From Bacteroidota bacterium (GTDB lineage: Bacteria > Bacteroidota > Bacteroidia > Chitinophagales > LD1), in contig JAPLES010000011.1 of assembly GCA_026391075.1 (NCBI GenBank), forward strand, positions 1-48,498: DNA of 48,498 bases, read 5' to 3'. Shown piece by piece: positions 7,801-16,505 of the stretch. Every line of letters begins with the position of its first letter. Position 1 is the stretch's first letter. The translations under genes and the position numbers were made by a program. The notes under the pieces are model-generated. The model ran no database searches. It saw nothing but the letters and a program-made list of their open reading frames with translations, and was not told the DNA's origin.

Positions 7801-8193
7801 TTAGTTAAGCAATAAACGATACTGGTGTTTGATATTCGCGTTGTAGAAGCTACCAAAAGAATCAGCCTGTTTGAATGATTCCCAAACAGTAACGGGAACG
7901 CCCTGATGCAGATAATTACCTCTATCGGTTTCAATAAAAAAGAAGCCATCTATATTATTACAACTATAATAACGAGCTGCCCTTATCCAACTGCTTTTAC
8001 TTGTGTTTGCTTTATCCGTAAATGAAAAATCCGCGCTTTCAACAGCTGTTACTGCTGCGTTGTATGAAGTGAAGGTAGCAGGCAAGGAGTTACAATTTTC
8101 CGTTTCGCCTTTTGATTCGTCAGCAGTATTTTTGGGGCTATTTGAATTACAAGATGCAATGAACAGGATTATAAACAGGCAGAAGTTTCTCAT
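7801..8193 (-). CDS. Lipoprotein with KTSC-like domain
   Basis: A 130-residue lipoprotein. The signal peptide ends in a lipobox (FIASC, Cys15), followed by an Asn/Ser-rich linker. The second half (residues 68-128), from SSWIRAARYY through GNYLHQGVPVTVWESF to the final NANIKHQYRL, follows the pattern of the KTSC domain: a Ser-x-Ile start, a Tyr-x-x-x-Gly-Val-Pro turn and a closing basic helix. KTSC proteins are usually cytosolic, so lipid anchoring is uncommon. It sits between the PP2C gene (9 bases upstream) and the kinase (18 bases downstream), so it is probably co-expressed and may be the sensor or target of the kinase. That last point is speculation. Confidence 0.72.
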   Translation of the reverse strand: MRNFCLFIILFIASCNSNSPKNTADESKGETENCNSLPATFTSYNAAVTAVESADFSFTDKANTSKSSWIRAARYYSCNNIDGFFFIETDRGNYLHQGVPVTVWESFKQADSFGSFYNANIKHQYRLLLN

Positions 8194-8202
8194 GGGGTGG
8201 GT

Positions 8203-8913
8203 TTATGCCTGAATGATTTGAAAAGTAAAATTATCTCCCGTCTTTCCTTCACAAAACGAAAATATATTTTGTGCCTTTTCTTTGAGCGTGTTTTTACTGC
8301 TTAGTTCCGTGCAAAGGATTTCATCAGTAATGTTTTCGAGAACTCCATCGGTGCAAAGGAAAAAATAATCGCCCTTTTGAATTCCGGTATTGTTGATGCG
8401 GTAAAATGAAAAATTGCCTTTGTTGTTTGCACTTAAAGAGTTTGTAATGAAATTGCGAATGCCTGTAAGCTTTGATTCATTTGTTTCTCCTTGTTTGCGC
8501 AAATCATTTACGAGGGAGTGGTCTTCGGTAACAAAAAGGATTTGTCCATTACGAATGTGATATAAACGACTATCGCCAAGCCATGCAATATTTGCACCGA
8601 TAGAATCAAAAGCAATCAAGACAAGGGTTGTTGCCATTTTTTTGAGTTCAGGATATTTGTTTTCCGTTTCCTGAAATTGCTCAATAGTATATTGAAGTGC
8701 TTTGCTTAGATAGTTGTCTTCGTAAATTTTTGTGGAATTTGATTTGAAGTAATCGGATATAGACGAGCAAGCTAATTTGGATGCAACTTCACCATATGCT
8801 CTACCACCTACTCCATCGCAAACGATGTAGAGATTTTCTTGCGCACAATAAGCATCCTCATTTATTGAGCGTGATCCACTATTTGTATATGCGGTTGAAA
8901 TGATTTCGGACAT
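8203..8913 (-). CDS. PP2C-family Ser/Thr protein phosphatase
   Basis: A 236-residue soluble metal-dependent phosphatase. All the usual motifs are in order: SINEDA, VCDGVGG, MATTLV, LGDSRLY, TEDHS, LCTDGV and GDNFTF, giving the Asp residues that hold two Mn/Mg ions. It reverses the phosphorylation made by the Hanks-type kinase two genes downstream; such pairs are commonly encoded together. The frame starts with ATG at 8913. It is the first gene of the run, with about 200 bases of non-coding sequence before the divergent gene at 9120. Confidence 0.93.
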   Translation of the reverse strand: MSEIISTAYTNSGSRSINEDAYCAQENLYIVCDGVGGRAYGEVASKLACSSISDYFKSNSTKIYEDNYLSKALQYTIEQFQETENKYPELKKMATTLVLIAFDSIGANIAWLGDSRLYHIRNGQILFVTEDHSLVNDLRKQGETNESKLTGIRNFITNSLSANNKGNFSFYRINNTGIQKGDYFFLCTDGVLENITDEILCTELSSKNTLKEKAQNIFSFCEGKTGDNFTFQIIQA

Positions 8914-9119
8914 GAGGTATAAATGTAAAATACAAAATGAAAAAAATATTTTTCGTTGGCTGAATCAATATTTTTCACCATAAAATGGCTTGCCATTAGT
9001 TACAAAAATCTAAGCGGCTCGCCAACTTTTCCCTCACAAATATTTTCAATAAATTTTTCTAACGAGCAGATATGTTGAGCGTCTCCGCAATATCTTAGCG
9101 ATTCACCAAACAATTTACT

Positions 9120-9341
9120 ATGCAGGAAAAATTCGTTGTAAAACTTACTTCGGGAGAAAATGTTTCGCGCCATAAAGACGAACTCTACATTATGCCAATG
9201 GGCTGGAAATTATTAACCGGAATCGCTCACACCACAGCAGAAAAAGCAAAAGATGAAATGGCGGCTCACATGCAAAAGCATCCGATGGAAACCACAGTTT
9301 ACAAGGTGGATAGTTATTTCGTTCAAGATAACTTCTGCTAA
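9120..9341 (+). CDS. Small hypothetical protein (73 aa)
   Basis: A compact 73-residue frame (MQEKFVVKLTSGENVSRH...) with alternating beta strands and one helix and no signal peptide. No family is recognised. Its stop and the next ATG share one base (TAATG), so it is co-translated with the 109-aa protein that follows. The pair lies between the phosphatase and the recombinase and may be cargo of an integrated element. Confidence 0.6.
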   Translation: MQEKFVVKLTSGENVSRHKDELYIMPMGWKLLTGIAHTTAEKAKDEMAAHMQKHPMETTVYKVDSYFVQDNFC

Positions 9342-9670
9342 TGCCCGATGAAGATTTCTTTAACCAACTGAACAAAGGCGACAAAGTCTGGTTGGTAACG
9401 GATACATTGAATATCGCAGAAGATGTTGTCTTGACTGCTGCAAAAGATGAGACCAATAGAAGGAATAAATTCATTCACCTTCGGAATAGTAAGCGGGTGC
9501 TAACTTGGAAAGACCGCCACTACATTTACCAAACTCACCAACTGGATAAACTTAGAAGTGTAGTTCAAAAGGTTTTGTTTTCAGACCTTATCATCTGGGA
9601 CGATGAACTTAAAAAACAAATGGCTGAAACTAACCTGCCAGTTATCCCACCAGTTCCGAAATCCGCTTAA
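9341..9670 (+). CDS. Hypothetical protein (109 aa), coupled to the preceding gene
   Basis: A soluble 109-residue protein starting MPDEDFFNQL. It is rich in Lys, Asp and Trp and ends in a Pro-rich tail (PVIPPVPKSA). No known domain is recognised. The TAATG overlap with the 73-aa gene shows a two-gene operon. It converges on the small gene at 9683-9967. Confidence 0.6.
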   Translation: MPDEDFFNQLNKGDKVWLVTDTLNIAEDVVLTAAKDETNRRNKFIHLRNSKRVLTWKDRHYIYQTHQLDKLRSVVQKVLFSDLIIWDDELKKQMAETNLPVIPPVPKSA

Positions 9671-9682
9671 TAGCATTGTAGA

Positions 9683-9967
9683 TTATTCTGATTCTCTATT
9701 TTTATTTTCTATAAAATTTTTTTTGACAGACCTTTCGCAATAAATGGTTTTGTCGCCAGAACGCTTGAATAACATTGAGTGGGAGTGTCTCAATTCCTTT
9801 GCCTTAGTTATAAACTCAAATTCACTTTCGGTGATCGTCAGACTTTTAGTTGTCTTTAGCGTGATTATCTCACTACCCTGAACAACTATCACAACTTCCT
9901 TCACTCTGGGCAGGCGCAGTGCATGAATAACTTCCGCTTCTCTTTCTGATAATTCTAATTGTGGCAT
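9683..9967 (-). CDS. Hypothetical protein (94 aa) downstream of the recombinase
   Basis: A 94-residue basic protein starting MPQLELSEREAEV. Strand-like segments (EVVIVVQGSEIITLKTTKSL) are followed by a basic helix-rich tail. No family is recognised. It lies 53 bases after the tyrosine recombinase on the same strand, so it may travel with it, for instance as an accessory factor. That is inferred from position only. Confidence 0.55.
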   Translation of the reverse strand: MPQLELSEREAEVIHALRLPRVKEVVIVVQGSEIITLKTTKSLTITESEFEFITKAKELRHSHSMLFKRSGDKTIYCERSVKKNFIENKNRESE

Positions 9968-10020
9968 AAATATTTTCTGGTTTCGGTGACTTGCAAAGAA
10001 ACAGAGAAATATTCTTTTTA

Positions 10021-11400
10021 TTAAGCAGCGACAGCATCCTCAAAATGCTCTTCGTCACCTATCAATCTTAGCACTTTCTCCACATTTTCTTTTGTGTATG
10101 CCAGTTGCGAAATCGCTATTTTATAATTGTCTGCAAAATTGACGTATCTCCGAAAACTCTTTTCATCCTTATGACCTGAAACCTCTTTCACTACGCGCTC
10201 TGGAATACCAAGAATTAAGCTATTGGTGATGTATGTTTTTCGCGCCACATGTGCGGTTAAAACTTTATAGAAGGGTATCCTTTCTATTTTAGCTATTCCG
10301 TTATAATGTCTTACTTTACATACTCCGTAATTTAATTTCGCTTCCTCCCCCATTAACTTCAATGCCTCATTAAATTTTTGATTACTGATCCGTAAAATTG
10401 GTAATGAATCTCCATCATATTTATCGAGAATCTCTTGTGCGTATTCAATTATAGGAACCATAAGAAGTTTACCGTGAACAATTTTCCCCGCAGAAAGACG
10501 CCATACAAGTCTCCCCAATTCATCACGATAAAAGTGAGTTCTCCTTAAACTCTCATAGTCTCCATAACGCTGACCTGTCCAGCACATAAAGCAAAACTGA
10601 TCTCTTATTTTATTTAGCCGGTCGCTGCTGAATTCGGTGTTTTGCAGTTTAATTAGCCTCCGCAAAGGCAGAACATATATCTCTCCAGCAGTTTCATTAA
10701 CTTTAATCTCTGACATTTCATAAAGTTTTATCACTCCCTTTCTTTGATAGTATTTAATGAAAGTTTTTAATGCCTTTATATACTTAGACTTTGTTGAATC
10801 AGTAAGTTTCTCTTTAGAATTTAGAAACGTTTGAAATGACAATAAAAATTCAATGTCTATTTTCTCTGTAGCTAAAGAAATCATCTTGCTTTTTGCAAAA
10901 AGCTCTAAGTAGGTTTTCATACTGTAGTATTTTTTCTTCGTGTTTGACCGAAGTGCAAATCCTTTTCCAGTGCGATGATTTTCTAAGAACGAATTAAACC
11001 TTTCAGTAAAAGATGTCTTAGTCTCAAATTGCTTATTTCTTGTTGCATGTGGAAGTATTAAAGTTCTAACTTCTTCAAGAGAAGTAACAACTCCTGAATT
11101 TTCATTTTGCTCAGCTAACTTACTTACTGCAATGTCGAGGTCGCCAAGAAACTCATTTAGAGTTTGTGAATGTTTCTTATACTTCTTGGTATTAGCACGC
11201 TCCTTTTTAAAATCCCAATACACCGGCTCAATTCGCTTCGTGGTATATGCTTTAATTCGTTTACCTGCCGTAGATACGCTACAAATTATCTGCAACTTAG
11301 TTTTCATGTAGTCCTCTATAAGTGCTGGATTTGAGCGGCTGATTTCCATTACCTTTTTTTCGTTCCATGCGCCCTTAAGATAGAAGTGTGTTGATGCCAT
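10021..11400 (-). CDS. Tyrosine recombinase / phage-type integrase
   Basis: A 459-residue Bacteroidota-type integrase: an N-terminal arm-binding and SAM-like region (residues 1 to about 230), then the catalytic domain with first Arg (WTGQRYGD), His-x-x-Arg (HVARKTYIT), a further His (VSGHKDEKSF) and nucleophile Tyr in RRYVNF. It cuts and rejoins DNA at attachment sites through a 3'-phosphotyrosine link. ATG at 11400 (MASTHFYLKG) is preferred over the in-frame ATG codons at 11427 and 11445 because relatives begin at this point. No matching attachment repeats were found on either side, so element limits are unknown. Repeats of the CTA type just upstream may be its binding sites. Confidence 0.9.
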   Translation of the reverse strand: MASTHFYLKGAWNEKKVMEISRSNPALIEDYMKTKLQIICSVSTAGKRIKAYTTKRIEPVYWDFKKERANTKKYKKHSQTLNEFLGDLDIAVSKLAEQNENSGVVTSLEEVRTLILPHATRNKQFETKTSFTERFNSFLENHRTGKGFALRSNTKKKYYSMKTYLELFAKSKMISLATEKIDIEFLLSFQTFLNSKEKLTDSTKSKYIKALKTFIKYYQRKGVIKLYEMSEIKVNETAGEIYVLPLRRLIKLQNTEFSSDRLNKIRDQFCFMCWTGQRYGDYESLRRTHFYRDELGRLVWRLSAGKIVHGKLLMVPIIEYAQEILDKYDGDSLPILRISNQKFNEALKLMGEEAKLNYGVCKVRHYNGIAKIERIPFYKVLTAHVARKTYITNSLILGIPERVVKEVSGHKDEKSFRRYVNFADNYKIAISQLAYTKENVEKVLRLIGDEEHFEDAVAA

Positions 11401-11454
11401 TTTGCTTGTGTTTTGTGGTGCAAACATACAGCAGATTGGATACACAAGTGGATA

Positions 11455-11505
11455 CAGAATATCTACATCATCTATTTACATCTATTTTTATCTACTTATT
11501 AGAAT
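11455..11505. repeat. Short CTAC/CTAT-type direct repeats upstream of the recombinase
   Basis: Between the recombinase start and the response regulator, the plus strand carries several close variants of ATCTAC or ATCTAT at spacings of about 8-12 bases. Arrays of short direct repeats beside an integrase gene often act as arm-type sites or regulator sites. Low sequence complexity is the alternative. Confidence 0.3.
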
Positions 11506-11581
11506 GTTGATAATCAGCCAGTCAGAAGAATAAATAATAATTGATTACATTCGATGGTCATTCAAAAAAGCCCTGACGGAG

Positions 11582-12208
11582 CTACTCAATCAACTTCAAC
11601 AGTACCGCTTTCTTAATAAGCGAAGCGGTGTTACTTACTTCTAATTTCTCGATAAGGTTTTTGCGATGGGTATCTACTGTGCTTGGACTGATAAATAATT
11701 TTTCTGCTATCACTGCGTTGGTGTTTCCATCGGCAATCAGTTCTAAAATTTCTTTTTCTCTGCGGGTAATAGTTACTGTTTCGCTGGTTTGCTTTTGCTC
11801 GCGTATGGCGCGTATAACTTCATGGCTGAAATATTCTTTGCCCAGCATCACCATTTCAATCGCCTGTAACAGTTCTTGTTTAGTAGTGTTCTTAAGCAAG
11901 TAACCACTGCCTCCGTTCTCTGTAATTTTTTGAATGTAACTCGGCAGCGATTGATTGCTCACCGCAATTACGCGCGAATTTTTATGGTTCTCTGAAATGT
12001 GTTTGCATACATCCAATCCGCTTTGGTCGGGCAGATTAATATCGAGCAACACCACATCAACCTCTGTGCGCTTTAAAAATTTGAGCGCGGCATCGGCAGT
12101 AGTGGCAGAACCGATTACCTCTACCGATGTTTCATCTTTGAGCAAGGCACTGATGCCTTCTATCACCATGGGGTGGTCGTCAACGAGCAGAATTTTTGTT
12201 GCTTTCAT
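11582..12208 (-). CDS. NarL/LuxR-family response regulator
   Basis: A 208-residue two-domain regulator. The receiver domain has the acidic pocket (LLVDDHP), phospho-acceptor Asp56 (VVLLDINLP) and the Lys region, and a C-terminal LuxR HTH spans about 143-205 (TRREKEILELIADG, STVDTHRKNL). It overlaps the histidine kinase gene by four bases (ATGA) and so is the cognate partner. Phosphorylation would dimerise it on target promoters. Its targets cannot be seen; the secreted-protein modules starting divergently from the kinase gene at 14.2 kb are possible. Confidence 0.93.
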   Translation of the reverse strand: MKATKILLVDDHPMVIEGISALLKDETSVEVIGSATTADAALKFLKRTEVDVVLLDINLPDQSGLDVCKHISENHKNSRVIAVSNQSLPSYIQKITENGGSGYLLKNTTKQELLQAIEMVMLGKEYFSHEVIRAIREQKQTSETVTITRREKEILELIADGNTNAVIAEKLFISPSTVDTHRKNLIEKLEVSNTASLIKKAVLLKLIE

Positions 12209-14163
12209 AGTGGTATTTCTATAGTAATGGAAGTGCCTTGCGATGATGAATCTAAATGAAATTGTCCGCTCAGCAGTTGCACACGGTTTTGCATGCTCTT
12301 GAAACCGCTGCCTTTTTCGGTGTTCAATATAGAGGTGTCAAATCCTTTGCCGTTGTCTTCTGTTGCAAAAAGAAGTTTAGAATTATCGCAAGTGAGTTGC
12401 AAAATAATTTGTGATGCACCTGCATGTTTAATTGTGTTGTGCAATATCTCCTGTGCTATGCGATAGAGTGCCAAGTCAACAGAAGAATTGGTTTTGTATT
12501 TATCCATTCCAAACGATTCGTAAATGGCTTTTATTTTACCATCGGCAGAAACACTGCTGCACAAATCGCGCAGCGAAGCATCGAGACCAAACCGGTGAAG
12601 ATTTTCGGGCATCAGGTTCTGCGCAATTCTTCTAAGCTCGGCAATGCTATCATCTAATTTGTTTACCGAGTTTGTAAACGCATCAGCTTGTTGTGCGCTA
12701 AGAATAATTGTCTCTCGCATATTATTGAACGAATATTTTACACTGCTGAGTGTGCCACCCAGGCCATCGTGTAAATCGCGGGCGAGCCGGCTTCGCTCCT
12801 GCTCTTCGCCTTGCAAAAGTGCTTAACTTGCTTCGAGTTTTTTTTCGCGCTCCAGCGATTGTATTTTTTCTTCTTTCAAAATATTTTCAGTTTCTATTCT
12901 TCGTTGTCTTTGTCGTTGCAGATAATAGAACAGCGCACTTATAGAAATGATAAACGCAATTACGCCAACCAAAACACCAAGCCATATTTTTTTCTGTTTC
13001 AGTTCATGCTCCTGAAGCAAATTCTTGTTACGTTCTTTTTCGGTTTCATATTTTGCTTCGTAAACAGAAGTATTTTCAATTGTTTTCTCGTTAAGTAATT
13101 TGTCGAAATAAAAAGTTGACAAGCCCGAAATGGAATCACCTTTTTCGATATCGCCTTTTGCCACCCATATATTTGAAAGCGTGTTGTAAGACCTTCTTAA
13201 CTGGTCATCGGCACTATCCTTTTGCGCCAATTCAACCGCTTTGCTTTCACACTCCAGTGCAGCATCGTAATTTTTTTCGTAGAGATAAGAAATAGCGTTG
13301 ACGTGATAGGCATTAGATAATTGGTCGGTTAAGTCTACTTCTTTAGCAGTGAGCAGCAATTCCTTCGCAGTCGCTTTCAGTTTTTCATACTGCTTGGTGT
13401 CTAAATATTCCTGCGATAAATTTCCGAGGTTAACACAAATGCCAATGGTGTTGTTTGTCTTTTTTGCTTCGATGTAAGCTCTCTTAAAAAATTCGATTGC
13501 CTTTTCGTGATTTCCCAGACGACTATTAGAGACGCCAATATTATTCATAGCACCCACGTAGTCGAAAGATTTTATACCTCTTTCGAAAAAAGCAATTGCT
13601 TTTTTCCCGAACGCTAACGCCTTTTCATATTGCCGAAGCGAATTGTAAGTGCCGCACATATTGGTATACAGCACAGCCATTCCACTGCTATCACGAAGTT
13701 GCTCCATGCACTTGCTGGCTTGCAGAAAATAAAACACGGCACTATCATATCTCCCCATTATGGAATAAGTGCTTCCTACATTTCCCAACGAAGCAGCAAT
13801 CAATCTTTTATCACCGTAATCAGTTGCCATTACAACCGATTCCTTATTCAGCTTCAACGAAGTTTTGTAATCGCTTTTAATATTGTAAACCGCAGTGGCG
13901 TTAAAATAGTATCGTATTTCTCCTTTCTTAAAATTTAATTTCTTGCTGAGAGCCAAACCGGTGTTATAAAAATACATAGCAGAATCGGGCAGGTCATATT
14001 CAAACTGCCAACCGGTGGCATAATATTGAGCAACAAGATTTGTATCTTCTTTAGATGAGCGAAGTACCGCTACTAAACTATCGCGCTCGCCTGCAAATGA
14101 TACAGCGCAAAAGCACCAGATAAAAACAACAAAAAAGAAATTTTGAATCGTTAAGCGTTTCAT
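12205..14163 (-). pseudogene. TPR-sensor histidine kinase, interrupted by in-frame TAA
   Basis: Read through, it has 653 codons: a signal peptide (start MKRLTIQNFF at 14163), a long TPR array (about residues 25-390), a transmembrane helix (IWLGVLVGVIAF), a basic coiled linker, a HisKA_3 dimerisation region with H-box RSRLARDLHDGLGG, and an HATPase domain (HNTIKHA, DNGKGFD, GSGFKSM). Codon 447 is TAA (12823-12825), between the linker helix (KKLEAS) and the H-box, and the frame continues unchanged (ALLQGEEQER). Relatives usually have Gln or Lys here, so one base change explains it. A TTG at 12814-12816 could restart the catalytic half as a cytosolic kinase without a sensor. It pairs with the response regulator. 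A GATATTTG box lies 6 bases before the ATG. Confidence 0.82.
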
Positions 14164-14198
14164 GCTTTGCAAATATCTGAGAAGCAAGCTAATCTTTT

Positions 14199-14323
14199 CT
14201 CCCCTTTTTAAGGGAGAACATTTTTTGCAGAATACACTTTTTGATGGAAATAAAACGGGTTGCTCCTGCTGCACATTTGCATTGTCAAAACGAGATCACA
14301 TTTCAAAACAATTAAAAACAAAA
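14199..14323 (+). repeat. Leader repeat, copy A (upstream of the M43 metalloprotease)
   Basis: The most diverged of three related leaders. It shares the blocks AATACACTTTTTGATGGA, GCTGCACATTTGCATTGTC and ACAATTAAAAACAAAAA with the copies at 16127 and 17713, in the same order and ending just before the start codon. The outer CCCC-T-run/GGG hairpin is only partly kept. It probably acts as a promoter or 5' untranslated region that co-regulates the modules. Confidence 0.7.
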
Positions 14324-15682
14324 ATGAAAATGAAAAAGACAATTCTACTTCTTACCGCCACTTTACTTCTTCACACAGCATTTGCGCAATCTGAAAAGTG
14401 CGCTACCGCTAAAGCATGGACTTTATTGAAAACAAAAGACGCCAATGCACAAGCAAGAATGGAACAGATGGAGGAGTTCACAAAAAATTATCACGCACAA
14501 AATCCTGTTTTAAATTACAAAGTAAATAACACGGCAAACGCTTCACGCAGTCAGCGCAGCGTTATTATGATACCGGTAGTAGTGCATGTAATTTATCACA
14601 ACGAACAACTGGGTGTAGGCGCAAATATTTCCGATGCGCAGATTCACTCGCAGATAGATGCGCTCAATGCCGATTTCAGGTTATTGAATGCCGATTCAAT
14701 TCCTACATCGCATCCGTTTTGGAATTATTCAGCCGATTGTATGATTCAATTTTGCTTAGCAAAACAAGAACCTAACGGAAATCCTACCAATGGAATTGTG
14801 CGCATCAATTCAAGCGTAACTTCTTTTAGCGAGCAGGATTTTTTTGATGATGTAATGAAATTTACTTCTACCGGTGGCGATGATAATTGGAACCCTGAGC
14901 ACTACCTCAACTTCTGGACATTCCGGATAGACGCCACTTCGGGCATGCTTGGTAAAAGCAGTTTCCCTTCTAACCTCGCTACAAATCCGGAGTTGGACGG
15001 AGTGATTTGCCGCTTCGATGCTTTTGGCACCACCGGTCCTTTGAGACCAGCCAATACCCTTGGCAGAACAATGACGCACGAAGTTGGACACTGGTTCAAC
15101 CTGAAACACATTTGGGGCGATGATGATGGAGCAACGCAAAATCTCGCATGCGACCTTGGCGAGTGCGATGGAAGCGATGGAGTAGATGATACACCCAATC
15201 AATGTGAACGCAATTATGGCTGTCCTAGTTTTCCAAACAACCCTTACAACGATTGCGGCAGCGATGAAAATGGCGACATGTATATGGACTACATGGATTA
15301 TACCGATGACCCATGCATGGTGATGTTTACTTTTGGTCAGGCCGAAAGAATGCAGGCTGCACTTGCCGGACCAAGAGCTGAAATACGTAATTCGAACGGT
15401 TGCCAAATGTCTACCGGTGTTGCAGATATTTATGCTGATAAAAACATAGAGGTTTCACCAAATCCAAGCAGCGGTAATTTCAATATCCGGTTCAAACAAG
15501 GCACCGGTGAAATGATTTCAAAATTATCGGTAAGCAATTCATTGGGCATGACTGTTGCGAATATTGAATTGGATAATTCCGACAACTATCAGCTAAATTT
15601 AAGCAACCAGCCAAGCGGAATTTATTTTCTTCAGGCAGTTGAAAAAGGCAAAACCATTTCTAAAAAACTTATTTTGAACTAA
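14324..15682 (+). CDS. Secreted M43 (pappalysin-type) metalloprotease with T9SS sorting domain
   Basis: A 452-residue protein with a Sec signal peptide (MKMKKTILLL... cut after FAQ). Its zinc site HEVGHWFNLKH is followed by WGDDDG and DDTPNQ and a Met-turn region (YMDYMDY), as in M43B zinc peptidases. The last 75 or so residues (VSPNPSSGNFNIRF ... ISKKLILN) form a type IX secretion C-terminal sorting domain, so the enzyme is exported and anchored or released at the surface. Two start codons, 14324 and 14330, are possible. Its stop overlaps the next ATG (TAATG). Copy A of the leader repeat precedes it. Confidence 0.92.
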   Translation: MKMKKTILLLTATLLLHTAFAQSEKCATAKAWTLLKTKDANAQARMEQMEEFTKNYHAQNPVLNYKVNNTANASRSQRSVIMIPVVVHVIYHNEQLGVGANISDAQIHSQIDALNADFRLLNADSIPTSHPFWNYSADCMIQFCLAKQEPNGNPTNGIVRINSSVTSFSEQDFFDDVMKFTSTGGDDNWNPEHYLNFWTFRIDATSGMLGKSSFPSNLATNPELDGVICRFDAFGTTGPLRPANTLGRTMTHEVGHWFNLKHIWGDDDGATQNLACDLGECDGSDGVDDTPNQCERNYGCPSFPNNPYNDCGSDENGDMYMDYMDYTDDPCMVMFTFGQAERMQAALAGPRAEIRNSNGCQMSTGVADIYADKNIEVSPNPSSGNFNIRFKQGTGEMISKLSVSNSLGMTVANIELDNSDNYQLNLSNQPSGIYFLQAVEKGKTISKKLILN

Positions 15683-16035
15683 TGAAAAATATAACCATCC
15701 TGTTACTGCTTTGTTTAAGTGCATGTGCAGCCAGCAAAAAAGTTGAATCAAATCCAAGTAAGACGTTAGTAGTGTCTTTCTATAGCATAGGCAGCGGAAT
15801 TGATTACAAAACAAAAACTGAGTTCGACAAATATGTTGAGCAGTTTCAGAACACGGAAAAGAAAACGTTACCGGTAAGCAAAGTTCAAAAAGGCAGAGAA
15901 GGCGAATATGATTACTGCATTGATTTAAAGCCGTTGTCATCAACTGAGCAAACAAAGTTTATAGATGGCGCCAAACAATTGCTCAACACAGGTCAGTGGA
16001 TTAGGATAGCCGAAAAAGAAAAATGCAATCCCTGA
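15682..16035 (+). CDS. Small lipoprotein (117 aa), parent family of the two downstream microproteins
   Basis: It starts within the stop of the M43 protease gene. The signal peptide ends in a lipobox (LSACAAS, Cys15). Residues 19-62 (KKVESNPSKTLVVSF, then KTKTEFDKYVEQFQNTEKKTL) align with the 63- and 59-residue proteins at 16256 and 17838. Those lack the lipobox Cys and the C-terminal 50 residues, which here include a Cys near residue 73 (YDYCIDL). Function unknown. Coupling to the protease suggests an accessory or inhibitory role, which is speculation. Confidence 0.75.
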   Translation: MKNITILLLLCLSACAASKKVESNPSKTLVVSFYSIGSGIDYKTKTEFDKYVEQFQNTEKKTLPVSKVQKGREGEYDYCIDLKPLSSTEQTKFIDGAKQLLNTGQWIRIAEKEKCNP

Positions 16036-16054
16036 ATCCCTTAAACAGCTAGCC

Positions 16055-16094
16055 AAAAACAAAAGCCTTCTCCAACGAGAAGGCTTTTGTTTTT
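16055..16094 (+). terminator. Intrinsic terminator after the M43 protease/lipoprotein pair
   Basis: Perfect 18-base arms (AAAAACAAAAGCCTTCTC and its complement) enclose a CAAC loop and end in a T-run on the plus strand. The A/T-rich arm ends make it work in both directions. It closes the first module 20 bases after the lipoprotein stop. Confidence 0.85.
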
Positions 16095-16126
16095 AAGCCC
16101 GCTCATAGGGGGTTTAGGGGTGGTAT

Positions 16127-16255
16127 CCCCTTTTTCGGGGAGAAAGATTTTTTCAAAATACACTTTTTGATGGACGAAAAAGGGGCTCTGCGCGCTGCAC
16201 ATTTGCATTGTCAAATAACAACAACGTTTTTTTAAAACAATTAAAACCAAACAAC
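16127..16255 (+). repeat. Leader repeat, copy B
   Basis: About 129 bases directly before the 63-aa gene. CCCCTTTTTCG at its left and CGAAAAAGGGG about 45 bases on are perfect inverted arms, and between them TCAAAA and TTTTTGA can form an inner hairpin. GCTGCACATTTGCATTGTCAAA and an A-rich tail up to the ATG follow. It is close to identical with copy C over most of its length. Confidence 0.8.
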
Positions 16256-16447
16256 ATGATACTCCTCACAATTCTGATAAGCGCTTTTATAGCAAGAAAA
16301 AAGGCGAAATCAAATTCAGACAACGCCCTTGCTGTTTCTATTCAAAACGTAAGTAACAACAAAACCAAAACTTCACTGGAACAATATGTGGCGTGGTTAC
16401 AGAACACAGACACAACCGCTCTGCGTGCGCGCCTCGCTAAAAATTAA
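16256..16447 (+). CDS. Microprotein (63 aa), module B
   Basis: Starts MILLTILISAFIARKKAKSN: one short hydrophobic helix, a basic stop-transfer segment and a soluble tail with KTSLEQYVAWLQNTDTTAL. It is 70-80% alike to the 59-aa protein at 17838 and shares its core with the 117-aa lipoprotein at 15682, but has neither the lipid-attachment Cys nor the C-terminal half. ATG at 16256 is chosen because the copy C protein starts at the same point and the leader repeat ends there. An upstream in-frame ATG at 16208 lies inside the leader. It precedes the beta-helix lipoprotein by 58 bases. Either a conserved small membrane protein or a translated leader; function unknown. Confidence 0.65.
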   Translation: MILLTILISAFIARKKAKSNSDNALAVSIQNVSNNKTKTSLEQYVAWLQNTDTTALRARLAKN

Positions 16448-16505
16448 TTCGTCTATCCATTATAAAACACCATTTTACATAACCATTTAAACCAAAACAA
16501 AATTT

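Noticed and set aside
8914-9119. A small gene in the gap before 9120
   Set aside because: The sequence is AT-rich with one short palindrome (ATGGCTTGCCAT); no credible frame was seen.
9670-11581. Attachment site repeats flanking the recombinase
   Set aside because: No direct repeat of useful length could be found by eye on both sides, so element borders are not called.
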